From Chitinophaga rhizosphaerae (GTDB lineage: Bacteria > Bacteroidota > Bacteroidia > Chitinophagales > Chitinophagaceae): DNA of 64,000 bases. This document shows positions 16,538-25,285 of this stretch, one piece after another (position 1 is the first letter of the stretch; the number at the start of each line of letters is the position of its first letter). The DNA lies in NCBI RefSeq assembly GCF_003958645.1, contig NZ_RXLO01000004.1, positions 496,001-560,000 of the forward strand. The letters run 5' to 3'. The position numbers were made by a program, and so were the translations under genes. A model generated the notes under the pieces. The model saw only the letters and a list, made by a program, of their open reading frames with translations. It made no database searches and had not been told where the DNA came from.

Positions 16538-19500
16538 TTAGAGGGTACGTTTAACTTCCACTTCTTCGAAGCCTTCGACGATGTCGCCGACTTTGAGGTC
16601 GCTGTAGTTTTTGATGGACAGGCCGCATTCCATGCCGGAAACCACTTCCTTCACGTCATCTTTGTAACGTTTCAGGGATTGCAGTTCGCCGGTGTGTACT
16701 ACGATGCCATCGCGAACGAGGTTGATGCGCGAATTGCGGAAGAGTTTGCCATCGAGCACGAAACAGCCTGCAACGGTAGCCTTGTCGAATTTGTAGGTTT
16801 CGCGGATTTCGACGTTTGCGGTAACCTTCTTTTCGATTTTCGGTTCCAGCATCCCTTCCATCGCGGATTTGAGTTCGTCGATGGCGTCGTAGATGATGGA
16901 GTAGGTGCGGATTTCGATATTTTCCTTCTCGGCGAGGCGTGCTGCATTGAGCGAGGGGCGAACCTGGAAGCCGATCACGAGTGCATCGGATGCGGTAGCC
17001 AGCAGTACGTCGGATTCGGTGATCTGACCTACGCCTTTCAATACCACGCTCACTACGATCTCTTCTGTAGACAGTTTCTGCAGGGAGTCGGACAGTGCTT
17101 CCACGGAACCGTCCACGTCGCCCTTGATGATGAGGTTCAGCTGCTTGAAGTTGCCGAGGGCAAGACGGCGGCCGATCTCGTCGAGGGTAATGTGTTTCTT
17201 CGTACGGATACCCTGTTCACGGACGATCTGGGCCCTGCGGTTGGCGAGGTCTTTCGCTTCGGATTCGTCTTCGTACATCCTGAACTTCTCACCAGCCTGC
17301 GGCGCGCCGTTGAGGCCGAGCAGCTGCACGGGAGCGGAGGGGCCTACTTTCTCGACGCGTTGTCCGCGTTCGTTGAACATGGCCTTGATCTTGCCGAAGT
17401 GGGAACCGGAAACGATGGTGTCTCCCTGGCTCAGCGAACCGTTCTGCACGAGTACCGTGGTCACGTAGCCGCGGCCCTTGTCGAGCGTGGCTTCGATCAC
17501 CGTACCGGAGGCTTCGCGGTTCGGGTTGGCTTTCAGGTCGAGCAGTTCGGCTTCCAGCAGGATTTTTTCCAGCAGGATGTCGATATTCAAACCGTTTTTA
17601 GCGGAGATTTCCTGGCTTTGGTATTTACCGCCCCAATCTTCGACGAGGAGGTTCATACCGGCGAGTTGTTCCTTGATTTTTTCCGGGTTGGCACCATCCT
17701 TATCCACCTTGTTGATGGCGAAAACCATCGGCAGGCCGGCGGCCTGGGAGTGGGAGATGGCCTCACGCGTCTGGGGCATGATGGCATCGTCTGCCGCCAC
17801 CACGATCACGGCGATGTCGGCTACTTTGGCACCACGCGCACGCATGGCCGTAAAGGCTTCGTGGCCCGGGGTATCGAGGAAGGTTACTTTCTTGCCCGAA
17901 GCGGTGGTTACCTGGTAGGCACCGATGTGCTGGGTAATGCCCCCGGCTTCACCGGCTACCACGTTCGCGTTACGGATATAGTCGAGCAGGGAGGTCTTAC
18001 CGTGGTCTACGTGACCCATGATGGTCACGATGGGAGCGCGCGGTTCCAGATCTTCCGGAGCGTCTTCGATTTCGTCTTCATCGTCGTCGGTAGCATCGTC
18101 GATCCCGATGAATTCCACTTCATACCCGAATTCTCCGGATACGAGTTCGATAACTTCGGCGTCGAGTCGCTGGTTGATGGATACCATGATACCGAGACCC
18201 ATACATTTCGAGATCACTTCCGCGAAGGATACGTCCATCAGGGTGGCCAGTTCGCTCACGGAGAGGAACTCGGTTACCTGCAGTTTGTTGCCGTCTGCGG
18301 AATTCATGGCCTCGCGTTCTGCCATTTCGTGGCGCTTGTCGCGGCGGCGGCTGGCTTTGGAGTTTTTGCCTCCGCGGGTGTTGCCACCCAGTTTGGCCAT
18401 GGTTTCCTTGATCTTGTTCTGGATTTCGTTCTTATCGATTTCGCGATCCTGCGGTCCGCGGGGAGCGCCCTGACCGAAGTTACCCTGACCGGGCCGTTGG
18501 TTACGGTTGCCGGGGCCGCGGTTGCCTTGATGGCCGCCGCCGGGGCCGCGATTACCCTGATGGCCGCCGGGGCCACGGTTGCCTTGCTGGCCGCCGGGAC
18601 CACGATTGCCCTGCTGGCCGCCGTGTTGGCCGGGGCCACGCTGGCCGGGGCCTCCGGGGCCGCGGTTGCCACCTTGCTGGCTGCCGCCATGTTGACCGGG
18701 GCCGCGCTGGCCGGGTTGTCCGCCTTCGCGGGCGAATTCGCCGGGTTTGATGGGCTCGGGTTTCTTTTCTATAACGATGCGCTTGCGCTTACGTTTTTCG
18801 TCTTTGTTGAAGCCGCCTTTATTGTCTCTGCGGTCTTGCGACACGGGGAGTTCGATCTTCCCGATCACTTTGGGTCCGGAGAGGCGGGTGGCCTGGATAT
18901 TTTCGATCACGGAACCGGCTTCTTCGCTGCCGCCAGCATCTGGTGCGCTGGGGGCGGGAGCTTCGGGTGCTGCTGCTTTGGGAGCGGGAGCGGGTGCGGC
19001 TTCTTCCCTGGCGGCGGGTTTGGGTTCCGGTTTCGGTTCGGGTTTGGATTCGGCGACGGGTTTGGGCTCCGGTTTGGCTTCGGCGGCAGGCTTTTCGGGC
19101 TGCGGTGCGGGGGCCGGTTGGGCGGGAGCTTCTTCCTTTACGGCTTTGGGCTCGGGAGCGGGCTGCGGCTTGGGCTCAGGTTTGGCTTCAGCGGCAGGTT
19201 TGGGCTCCTGGGGAGCAGGGGCCGGGGCCGGTTTTTCTTCTTCCGGTTCGGGTTTGGCGGCTTTCTTGCGATTGGCGGGATTGAGGGCTTCGAGATCGAT
19301 GGTGCCCATGATGCGGGGACCGTTGATCTTGGGCGAATCCGGTTTCACGACCTCTTCCGTTTTCTCGGCTTTGGGTTCGGGCGCCTTCTCCTTCGGCTCG
19401 GGGGCCGGTTCGGGTTTGGGCTCGGGTTGGGCTTCGGCTACGGGTTTGGGTTGGGGAGCGGGAGCCGGTTCCGGTTTGGGCGCAGGCTGCTCTGTGCGGG

Positions 19501-19900
19501 CCTCCGGTTGGGGGGCCGCCTGGGGAGCTGGCTCAGGCTGGGGCGCGGGAGCGGGTTCCGGTTTGGCGGGCGCGGGTTCCGCTTTTTTGGCGGCTGCGTC
19601 TGCTTCCTCTTTTTTCTTCGCTGCCAGTTCTGCCTCTTCCTTCTCCTTCTTCTTGGCTGCGTCTAACACCGTTCCTTTCGGCAAAGCGATCTGATCGCTT
19701 TTACGCTTGTTGGCCTTATCCTGTTGGAACTCATTCTGCAGCGCGTGATACATCTGGGCGGTGAGACGGGCGTTGGGAGATCCGAATCCATCCATATCAT
19801 AGCCTTTACCGGCTAGGAAATCGATCAGCGTTTCCTTGCCAATGTTGAATTCCTTGGCTGCGGCCAGCAATCTCGGTGTGTTGTTTGTTACTTCAGGCAT
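16538..19900 (-). CDS. infB: Translation initiation factor IF-2
   Basis: A 1120-residue GTPase that delivers initiator tRNA to the small ribosomal subunit. Layout: an N-terminal domain (about 1-75), a very long low-complexity linker (about 80-510) made first of Pro/Ala/Lys/Glu repeats of the PEPKPAPA kind and then Gly/Arg/Gln-rich repeats (RGPGGQQGN type), then the G domain with GHVDHGKTS near 628, DTPGHE near 672 and NKVD near 728, and domains II-IV. I start at 19900 ([12 protein letters not shown]), since an ATG at 19960 would add 20 unconserved residues. Last gene of rimP-nusA-infB. Confidence 0.95.
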   Translation of the reverse strand: MPEVTNNTPRLLAAAKEFNIGKETLIDFLAGKGYDMDGFGSPNARLTAQMYHALQNEFQQDKANKRKSDQIALPKGTVLDAAKKKEKEEAELAAKKKEEADAAAKKAEPAPAKPEPAPAPQPEPAPQAAPQPEARTEQPAPKPEPAPAPQPKPVAEAQPEPKPEPAPEPKEKAPEPKAEKTEEVVKPDSPKINGPRIMGTIDLEALNPANRKKAAKPEPEEEKPAPAPAPQEPKPAAEAKPEPKPQPAPEPKAVKEEAPAQPAPAPQPEKPAAEAKPEPKPVAESKPEPKPEPKPAAREEAAPAPAPKAAAPEAPAPSAPDAGGSEEAGSVIENIQATRLSGPKVIGKIELPVSQDRRDNKGGFNKDEKRKRKRIVIEKKPEPIKPGEFAREGGQPGQRGPGQHGGSQQGGNRGPGGPGQRGPGQHGGQQGNRGPGGQQGNRGPGGHQGNRGPGGGHQGNRGPGNRNQRPGQGNFGQGAPRGPQDREIDKNEIQNKIKETMAKLGGNTRGGKNSKASRRRDKRHEMAEREAMNSADGNKLQVTEFLSVSELATLMDVSFAEVISKCMGLGIMVSINQRLDAEVIELVSGEFGYEVEFIGIDDATDDDEDEIEDAPEDLEPRAPIVTIMGHVDHGKTSLLDYIRNANVVAGEAGGITQHIGAYQVTTASGKKVTFLDTPGHEAFTAMRARGAKVADIAVIVVAADDAIMPQTREAISHSQAAGLPMVFAINKVDKDGANPEKIKEQLAGMNLLVEDWGGKYQSQEISAKNGLNIDILLEKILLEAELLDLKANPNREASGTVIEATLDKGRGYVTTVLVQNGSLSQGDTIVSGSHFGKIKAMFNERGQRVEKVGPSAPVQLLGLNGAPQAGEKFRMYEDESEAKDLANRRAQIVREQGIRTKKHITLDEIGRRLALGNFKQLNLIIKGDVDGSVEALSDSLQKLSTEEIVVSVVLKGVGQITESDVLLATASDALVIGFQVRPSLNAARLAEKENIEIRTYSIIYDAIDELKSAMEGMLEPKIEKKVTANVEIRETYKFDKATVAGCFVLDGKLFRNSRINLVRDGIVVHTGELQSLKRYKDDVKEVVSGMECGLSIKNYSDLKVGDIVEGFEEVEVKRTL

Positions 19901-19990
19901 ATCGTTTTCTCGTCCTTCCCGTTTAATCCCCACCAACCGGCGGAGCAAATCTTTTAACATTTTAACAATAACTCAAATATCTCTGCAATC

Positions 19991-20030
19991 AAAAAAGCCA
20001 ACCCTATGGGAAGGGTGTAGCGGAAGGCTT
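19991..20030 (-). terminator. Terminator-like hairpin between nusA and infB
   Basis: On the minus strand, AAGCC and GGCTT (outer stem) flank an inner ACCCT/AGGGT stem with loop TCCCAT, and the structure ends in six T residues (19996-19991). It overlaps the nusA stop codon and lies about 90 bases before the infB start at 19900. It could be an attenuator lowering infB relative to nusA. The outer stem is short and carries a 9-base bulge, so its strength is uncertain. Confidence 0.45.
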
Positions 20031-21276
20031 ATTCTTTTTCAAATTCTTCCTGGAGGATCCTTCTCACTTCCGTTACGGTTTCCTCCTCGAGGTCTGAGCG
20101 GCGAACCAGCTCTTCGGCGGTCAGGTCGAGCACGCTGCGGGCGGTATCGCAACCGATGCGTTTGAGCTCGTCGATGATCCAGGGTTCGATCTCGTCGGAG
20201 AATTCTTCCAGGTCGATGTCAAATTCTGTCTGTTCCTGTTCTTCGTCGCGGAATACGTCGATTTCATATCCGGTCAGTTCGCAGGCCAGTTTAATATTGA
20301 CGCCTTTTTTACCGATGGCCAGTGATACCTGGTCGGGTTTAAGGTAAACGGAGGCGTACTTATTATCATTATCCACTTCCATCCGGCTGATGCGGGCGGG
20401 CGTGAGGGCACGCTGGATCAGGAGCTGGATATTGGCGGTGTAATTGATGATGTCAATGTTCTCGTTGCGGAGTTCACGTACGATGCCGTGAATCCGGCTT
20501 CCTTTCATACCCACGCAGGCGCCTACGGGGTCGATACGGTCGTCATAGGATTCCACGGCAACTTTGGCTCTTTCGCCGGGCTCGCGTACGATCTTTTTGA
20601 TCACGATAAGGCCGTCGAAAATTTCCGGGACCTCAATTTCGAGGAGTTTGGCCAGGAAGGAGGGATGCGTTCTGGAAAGGATGATCAGCGGGGAGTTATT
20701 CTTCAGTTCCACTTTCTTCACGACCGCTCTCACGTTCTCACCTTTCTTGAAATAATCCGTCGGTATCTGTTCGGATTTAGGCAATATTAGTTCATTCCCT
20801 TCATCATCCAATAATAAAACTTCTTTTTTCCACACCTGGTAAACTTCCCCGGTCACGATCTCCCCCACACGGTCACCATATTTCTTTACAAGGATGTTCT
20901 TTTTCAGGTCGCCGATGCGGGCGGTCAGCGTTTGCTTCGCTGCCAGGATGGCGCGCCGCCCGAAGTCCAGTATTTCCACTTCCTCATACAAATCCTCACC
21001 TACCTGGTAATCCGGCTCGATCAAAATGGCTTCGGAATATGCAACCTGCGCGTTCTCGTCTTCCACGGTGCCATCTTCCACGATGGTGCGGCGGCGGAGA
21101 ATTTCCAGGTCACCTTTCTCAGTATTTACGATCACGTCAAAGTTCTCATCTGAGCCATACTTCTTGCGCAACAGGGTCTTAAACACGTCCTCCAACACTT
21201 TCATCAGCGTTGGCCGGTCGATGTTCTCAGCCTCCTTAAACTCGGTGAATGACTCAATCAGGTTAATACTAGCCAT
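20029..21276 (-). CDS. nusA: Transcription termination/antitermination factor NusA
   Basis: A 415-residue RNA polymerase-binding factor. It has the NusA N-terminal domain, then an S1 domain (about 130-200, GEIVTGEVYQVWKKEVLL), a KH region with DPVGACVGMKGSRI, and a second KH part (VSLAIGKKGVNIKLA). The acidic C-terminal part with an HhH-like segment (ELKRIGCDTARSVLDL) is shorter than the two repeats of E. coli NusA (495 residues). It lies between rimP (13 bases upstream) and infB, the classic conserved cluster. Confidence 0.95.
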   Translation of the reverse strand: MASINLIESFTEFKEAENIDRPTLMKVLEDVFKTLLRKKYGSDENFDVIVNTEKGDLEILRRRTIVEDGTVEDENAQVAYSEAILIEPDYQVGEDLYEEVEILDFGRRAILAAKQTLTARIGDLKKNILVKKYGDRVGEIVTGEVYQVWKKEVLLLDDEGNELILPKSEQIPTDYFKKGENVRAVVKKVELKNNSPLIILSRTHPSFLAKLLEIEVPEIFDGLIVIKKIVREPGERAKVAVESYDDRIDPVGACVGMKGSRIHGIVRELRNENIDIINYTANIQLLIQRALTPARISRMEVDNDNKYASVYLKPDQVSLAIGKKGVNIKLACELTGYEIDVFRDEEQEQTEFDIDLEEFSDEIEPWIIDELKRIGCDTARSVLDLTAEELVRRSDLEEETVTEVRRILQEEFEKE

Positions 21277-21289
21277 GTTATATATTATT

Positions 21290-21754
21290 TTAAAACACGA
21301 TGCACACCTTTGTGTGCTTGATTTCGTTTAAATTGATGTTAGATATTGTGATTTCTTTCTTTTTCCCGACCGTTTCCTCGAGGGTCAGCGCTTCTTCGGT
21401 TGCCGCCGTGAGCTTGCCTTCCTTAACGGTCCCGTCCAGCAAAGTCACCTCCACCTTCCGGCCTACGTTCTTCACAAATTGCCGATGCGTCTTCAAAGGC
21501 TCGTCGAGCCCCGGTGAAGACACTTCCAGCGAAAAATCATTGTCGGGGAAAAGACCGGCCGCTTCCAGCTGAGGGTACAATTGCCGGTTCAGCGACACCA
21601 GCTTGTCGATCGACGCGCCGCTATCAGCATCCACGTAAACCTTCACATTGTTGGTAGGCTTGATCCTGATATCCACCACGAAATATTCCGGCCTGTCGGC
21701 CAGCAGCGCGTCCAGCATTTCCCGTATCCGCGCCGTAACTTGTTCGTTTGCCAT
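21290..21754 (-). CDS. rimP: Ribosome maturation factor RimP
   Basis: A 154-residue factor for 30S subunit maturation. The family pattern DIRIKPTNNVKVYVDADSGASIDKLVSLNRQL followed by DNDFSLEVSSPGLDEPLK is clear, with the C-terminal SH3-like domain after it. The length is typical. First gene of the rimP-nusA-infB operon. A perfect 9-bp hairpin lies in its leader. Confidence 0.94.
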   Translation of the reverse strand: MANEQVTARIREMLDALLADRPEYFVVDIRIKPTNNVKVYVDADSGASIDKLVSLNRQLYPQLEAAGLFPDNDFSLEVSSPGLDEPLKTHRQFVKNVGRKVEVTLLDGTVKEGKLTAATEEALTLEETVGKKKEITISNINLNEIKHTKVCIVF

Positions 21755-21765
21755 ACAAAATAGAA

Positions 21766-21790
21766 GAAGGGGACTCCCATCGTCCCCTTC
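21766..21790 (-). promoter_or_regulatory. Leader hairpin ahead of rimP
   Basis: A perfect 9-bp stem (GAAGGGGAC at 21766-21774 with GTCCCCTTC at 21782-21790, 7-base loop) sits 11 bases before the rimP start codon, downstream of the presumed transcription start. It has no U-tract on either strand, so it is more likely a translation-control or mRNA-stability element than a terminator. Confidence 0.45.
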
Positions 21791-21811
21791 ATTTGAATCT
21801 TTATTCCGTTA

Positions 21812-21819
21812 CAAAATTA
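21812..21819 (-). promoter_or_regulatory. -7 promoter box for rimP-nusA-infB
   Basis: TAATTTTG on the minus strand fits TAnnTTTG. A TTTG lies 16 bases further upstream (21839-21836), a little close for the usual 19-21 spacing. Predicted leader is about 50 bases. Confidence 0.5.
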
Positions 21820-21929
21820 GCATTTATTTTCATTTCAAAAACTATTTCTTTCGCGCAAAGCCAATACCAGACATATGATTAAAGTTTATAATTGGTAGTC
21901 CGCTTCATTTGCCGTAACTTCCCATCCGC

Positions 21930-22214
21930 ATGATTCTCCGCATTCAGCCAGAACTGGTGGCATGGACGGCCGGCCTCGTTTTACTCGCGTGCATGGACCC
22001 GCATGCGGACCTTCCCAGCCTGTGCGTCTGGCGATGGATCGGGTTCGGAGAATGCCCGGGATGCGGCCTCGGCCATTCCATTTCCCACATTTTCCACGCC
22101 CAATGGCAGGAAAGCTGGAATGCCCACAAGCTCGGTGCCCCCGTACTGGCGGCATTGCTCTGGCGGATCGGACAATTGACCAAATCGCAAATTCATTCTT
22201 TCCGACATGGATAA
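21930..22214 (+). CDS. DUF2752 family membrane protein
   Basis: A 94-residue protein with the DUF2752 hallmark GECPGCGLGHSISHIF, in which two Cys flank Pro-Gly before a helix. Hydrophobic segments lie at about 9-22 and 68-80. The function of the family is unknown. Its stop overlaps the start of the next gene (22207) by 8 bases, so they are translationally coupled. DUF2752 next to a TM2-domain gene is a recurrent pair in Bacteroidota. Confidence 0.75.
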   Translation: MILRIQPELVAWTAGLVLLACMDPHADLPSLCVWRWIGFGECPGCGLGHSISHIFHAQWQESWNAHKLGAPVLAALLWRIGQLTKSQIHSFRHG

Positions 22215-22572
22215 CTTTTATTATGCCTCCCTTCCCGGCATCGACCAGGAAGAAATGATCTGGCTCGAAGAGCTGACCAAAAAATTTGATCCTGAAACGC
22301 GGAAAAAATTCCTGTTCCTGTATCAATCCCGCAGAAAAGACCCGCAAACCATCCTTTTAACCTGCCTCGTGGGGCTCATCGGCCCCAACGGCATCCACCG
22401 TTTCCTGCTCGACCAGATCCTCCTCGGCATCCTGTTCGTCGTAACTTTCGGGTTCTGCCTCATCGGCACCATCATCGACGCCGTGAATTACCGCAAACTC
22501 ACCTGGGAATATAACAAACAGGTTAGCCTGGAAGTGGCGGCCATGCTCAGCAGGACCTGGACAGATCGTTAA
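22207..22572 (+). CDS. TM2 domain-containing protein
   Basis: A 121-residue membrane protein. A charged N-terminal half (about 1-48) is followed by a TM2 domain (about 50-92): a first helix LLTCLVGLIGPNGIHRFLLDQ with the conserved G-x-x-R-F turn, and a second helix with the DAV end. TM2 proteins occur widely but have no settled function in bacteria. It overlaps the DUF2752 gene by 8 bases. Confidence 0.82.
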   Translation: MDNFYYASLPGIDQEEMIWLEELTKKFDPETRKKFLFLYQSRRKDPQTILLTCLVGLIGPNGIHRFLLDQILLGILFVVTFGFCLIGTIIDAVNYRKLTWEYNKQVSLEVAAMLSRTWTDR

Positions 22573-22610
22573 AAAATTCCTAAAACCGGGCGAAAAAAGG
22601 GGGCAGATAC

Positions 22611-22618
22611 TATCTTTG
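22611..22618 (+). promoter_or_regulatory. -7 promoter box for DUF4834 gene
   Basis: TATCTTTG fits TAnnTTTG and ends only 4 bases before the ATG at 22623, predicting a leaderless or nearly leaderless mRNA. Confidence 0.5.
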
Positions 22619-22622
22619 CGGG

Positions 22623-22895
22623 ATGGGATCGCTATTAAGATTATTATTCTGTATCCTCGCGATATGGTTCTTATATAAACTGATTTTCGAATTCATCGTT
22701 CCGGTTTACCGTGGCACCAAACAGGTGCGCCGCCAGATGCGCGACATGCAGGACGCCATGCGCCAGCAGTTCGAACAACAGCAGCGCCAGCAGCAACAAC
22801 AGCAGCAGGCCGGGCCGCAGGTACCTCCCCAGGCACAGGAACCCGTGCGCAAGCGCGACGAAGGCGACTATATCGACTTCGAGGAAATCAAATAA
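22623..22895 (+). CDS. DUF4834 family small membrane protein
   Basis: A 90-residue protein: one N-terminal membrane helix (about 4-26, LLRLLFCILAIWFLYKLIF), a basic stretch, a long Gln-rich coiled region with a run of about seven Gln, and an acidic end YIDFEEIK. This pattern matches the DUF4834 family of Bacteroidota, whose function is unknown. The Gln run reflects CAG/CAA repeats and may vary in length between strains. Confidence 0.72.
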   Translation: MGSLLRLLFCILAIWFLYKLIFEFIVPVYRGTKQVRRQMRDMQDAMRQQFEQQQRQQQQQQQAGPQVPPQAQEPVRKRDEGDYIDFEEIK

Positions 22896-22898
22896 TCC

Positions 22899-23522
22899 TT
22901 ACTTTTTCGGCTTGAAGATGTCCAGCACGGTGCCGGGCGGTTGCAGGTGGACCGACTGGATACCCAGTGCCCGCGCGGCTTCCACGTTGGGCAGCGTGTC
23001 GTCTATGAACAGGGTATGCTCGGGCTTGAGGCCGTTTTCGTCCAGCACCATCCGCCAGGCTTCCGGCTCCGGCTTGCGGCAGCCCATGAGGTGGGAATAA
23101 TACGTTTTATCGAAAAACGCGGCCAGCGACGGGATACCGCGTTCCCTTTCCAGGATTTTGTTGAACGCTTTCATATGGATCGCGTTGGTATTGCTCAGCA
23201 GGAACAGGTCGTAATGGTTCCGCAACTGCTGCAACAGCTGGAGCCGCGCCACCGGGTAATCCAGTAACAGCGCGTTCCACGCGTCGATCACCTGCTGGTC
23301 GGTAGTGCCTTCCGGCAAGACGCTCTTCATTTTGCCGACGAACTCCTGTTCGGAAACGCGCCCGGTCTCTAGATCGTTGAACAGGGTACTGACGTGCGCC
23401 TGTGAGTAATGCTTCCCGAAATTGTCGAGCCCCAGCGATTCGAAAGCGCGGGCGGTGAGGCTGATATCAATGTTGAGAATAACGCCTCCGAGGTCGAAAA
23501 TGATGTGTCTGATTCCTTGCAT
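22899..23522 (-). CDS. HAD superfamily phosphatase (YihX-like)
   Basis: A 207-residue HAD hydrolase. Motif I is FDLGGVILN with nucleophile D10; the usual second Asp is replaced by Gly (D-x-G), as in the YihX-like subgroup that still acts as a phosphatase. Motif II is LLSNTN, motif III Lys is in GCRKPEPEAW, and motif IV is FIDDTLPNVEAA. It faces the DUF4834 gene convergently with 3 bases between stops. The substrate is probably a small sugar phosphate but cannot be read from sequence. Confidence 0.85.
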   Translation of the reverse strand: MQGIRHIIFDLGGVILNIDISLTARAFESLGLDNFGKHYSQAHVSTLFNDLETGRVSEQEFVGKMKSVLPEGTTDQQVIDAWNALLLDYPVARLQLLQQLRNHYDLFLLSNTNAIHMKAFNKILERERGIPSLAAFFDKTYYSHLMGCRKPEPEAWRMVLDENGLKPEHTLFIDDTLPNVEAARALGIQSVHLQPPGTVLDIFKPKK

Positions 23523-23529
23523 GGTGAAG

Positions 23530-23537
23530 CAAATTTA
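23530..23537 (-). promoter_or_regulatory. -7 promoter box for HAD phosphatase
   Basis: TAAATTTG fits TAnnTTTG and ends 7 bases before the ATG at 23522, predicting a leaderless transcript. Confidence 0.45.
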
Positions 23538-23598
23538 ACCGTTTCAAGTTCCAAAAACGGCTGCTAAACGATAACTTCGTCGCAAATTCTTTTTACCT

Positions 23599-24468
23599 AT
23601 GAGATTTATCCGCTCCATTGTATTGGCGGGCACCGTTTTCGCCTGCAGCCCGGCTTTCGCACAACTTACCGCATCCGGCCCCCTCGAAATTGGCGCCTCC
23701 CCCATCGGCTGGACATCCAACGGCTGGAAGAAAGCCCTCAAGTTCAACATCGGCCACGCCGTTCATTTCCCTGGTCCCACCCAGCATTTCGGTCTTGGCG
23801 CTACGCAGACCGGCAGTACCTCGGGACTCTTTTTCTTTACTACCCCGACAGACGCTGTCGATGCGCCTGCCACCTACCGCATGGCCCTGCTGGCCAACGG
23901 CAATCTCGGAATCGGGACCCTTACTCCAGTGGCTATGCTCGACGTTCAGGGCACTTTCCGGCTGGGCGTGGGCAGTAACATGGGAGGAGAGGCCTACGCC
24001 ATCGGTTTCACCCGGACGGCTTCCGCACAATTGTTTAGTTCCGTTGCAAGTGGCCTGACGCTTGGGGGCGACGGCAACGGATTCGACATGGCGATTCTCC
24101 CCAACGGCAATGTGGGCATCGGCACCAGCACGCCTGCTCAAAAGTTATCCGTAGACGGTACTATATTGGCCAAAAAGGTAAAAGTTTCCACCGCCGCAGC
24201 CGATTGGCCGGATTACGTGTTCCTGCCCGGGTACCAGCTCCCGGCGCTCTCTTCCATTGAACATTTTATTGCCCAAAACGGCCATCTGCCCGACATTCCT
24301 TCTGCAGCTACCATCAAAAAAGATGGGCAGGACCTTGGTGAAATCAATAAACAGCTCGTTAAAAAGGTAGAAGAACTGACGCTGTACCTCATTGAGATGG
24401 AAAAGCAGCAGCAGGCCATGAAAGCCACTATCCGCGAACTGCTGGAACGCAGCAAGGGCAGCCACTGA
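23599..24468 (+). CDS. Secreted fibre-like protein
   Basis: A 289-residue exported protein with a signal peptide (about 1-22, cleaved after AFA). The middle has two copies of a phage tail-fibre-like repeat (NGNLGIGTLTPVAMLDVQGTF and NGNVGIGTSTPAQKLSVDG). The end (about 205-289) is the Bacteroidota C-terminal module with WPDYVFLPGYQLPALSSIE, GHLPDIPSA and a coiled coil KVEELTLYLIEMEKQ, which probably trimerises the protein. Likely a cell-surface fibre; no T9SS sorting signal is evident. Function unknown. Confidence 0.72.
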   Translation: MRFIRSIVLAGTVFACSPAFAQLTASGPLEIGASPIGWTSNGWKKALKFNIGHAVHFPGPTQHFGLGATQTGSTSGLFFFTTPTDAVDAPATYRMALLANGNLGIGTLTPVAMLDVQGTFRLGVGSNMGGEAYAIGFTRTASAQLFSSVASGLTLGGDGNGFDMAILPNGNVGIGTSTPAQKLSVDGTILAKKVKVSTAAADWPDYVFLPGYQLPALSSIEHFIAQNGHLPDIPSAATIKKDGQDLGEINKQLVKKVEELTLYLIEMEKQQQAMKATIRELLERSKGSH

Positions 24469-24511
24469 GGCCTGCGCACAAAAAATAAAGGCGATTTGCG
24501 GAAAAAATATT

Positions 24512-24519
24512 TACTTTTG
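24512..24519 (+). promoter_or_regulatory. Possible -7 box for tRNA gene
   Basis: TACTTTTG fits TAnnTTTG, about 65 bases before the tRNA. A TTTG lies only 13 bases upstream, shorter than the normal spacing, so the promoter call is tentative. Confidence 0.35.
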
Positions 24520-24583
24520 CCATCCCCTGAAAATGGGGCACCCAATAAAGTTTGTTATATATTTTTGTCCTGAAAGAAGGACC

Positions 24584-24657
24584 GGTCCTATAGCTCAGTT
24601 GGTTAGAGCATCTGACTCATAATCAGGGGGTCCCAGGTTCAAGCCCTGGTGGGACCA
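24584..24657 (+). tRNA. tRNA with CAU anticodon (Met or lysidine-type Ile)
   Basis: A full cloverleaf of 74 bases. The acceptor stem GGTCCTA pairs with TGGGACC (one G-T pair), the D-loop has AGCTCAGTTGGTTAGAGC, the anticodon stem is CTGAC/GTCAG-like around CAT at 24618-24620, and the T-loop is GGTTCAAGC. CCA is not encoded. The sequence suits elongator tRNA-Met or the tRNA-Ile2 whose C34 becomes lysidine; the two cannot be told apart reliably by eye. Confidence 0.93.
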
Positions 24658-24665
24658 CAACCAAA

Positions 24666-24697
24666 AACGAGAGCGCCAACAACCTGGCGTTCTCGTT
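24666..24697 (+). terminator. Intrinsic terminator after tRNA
   Basis: A 13-bp stem with one G-T pair (24666-24678 with 24685-24697, loop ACAACC) lies 8 bases past the tRNA and ends in T-rich sequence. Confidence 0.7.
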
Positions 24698-24805
24698 TGT
24701 TAAGTATCGCTAGCGGATGCTAGAAAGTTGGAGCTACACGCTATCATTCCTTTCCTTTTGACCCGGCCTTGTCAAATTTTCGCTTACCAGATGAACTAAT
24801 TGTAA

Positions 24806-25255
24806 ATGGGAAAAACATTATCCCGAATACTGGGTGGATTCCAGCGAATAACTTCATCCGGAAGTTTTATCCCGGTTATTGACGGACTTAGGTTTCTCGC
24901 TATTGCATCAGTGGTCTTGTACCACATCACCAGTTAGCGAAACTGCCCAATTTGAAAGATTACTATTTCAGAAGGGTAACCCGGCTGGAACCTCCCTATA
25001 TCATTAATATCCATCTCAGGCCGGTTTATTGCAACGCTCCCAATCAGCGGTAATTACTGTGTTGACTGGCTATTAAAATCATTCGTCCTGTCTGTGGCGA
25101 TCCTCATCATCGGTGGTTTGTTCTTTAAATTGATCGAGCAGCCATGTATGCATAAAGTCTGGTATCAAAAATTCCTGCCTAAACGTAAATCCGTTGAACG
25201 ATTCGATACCGCGGGGGTTAGCGTCAATACTTCTAATGAGAACGCACATGCATAA
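24806..25255 (+). pseudogene. Remnant of an OafA-type acyltransferase
   Basis: Three pieces of one membrane O-acyltransferase (acyltransferase-3 family) remain in order. Piece 1 (24806-24937) opens with ATG and reads FIPVIDGLRFLAIASVVLYH, the family's first helix, then meets TAG. Piece 2 (about 24943-25053, another reading frame) reads YYFRRVTRLEPPYII, the conserved RRxxRxxPPY motif. Piece 3 (about 25070-25255, back in the first frame) reads the last helix and the C-terminal LFFKLIEQP. About 150 codons survive of the usual 350-400, so large internal deletions have occurred. It lies just past a tRNA and looks AT-richer than its neighbours, which fits acquired DNA in decay. Confidence 0.75.
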
Positions 25256-25285
25256 CAAAGCCTGCTTTTCCGTCCTCTAAATTCT

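Noticed and set aside
16679..19666. 995-codon plus-strand frame antisense to infB
   Set aside because: An artefact of GC-rich repetitive infB DNA read in reverse; the protein is Gly/Phe/Arg-rich without domains, while infB is certain.
24584..24697. tRNA as an attachment site of an integrated element
   Set aside because: No integrase, no repeat of the tRNA 3' end was seen in the window, and only an acyltransferase remnant follows.
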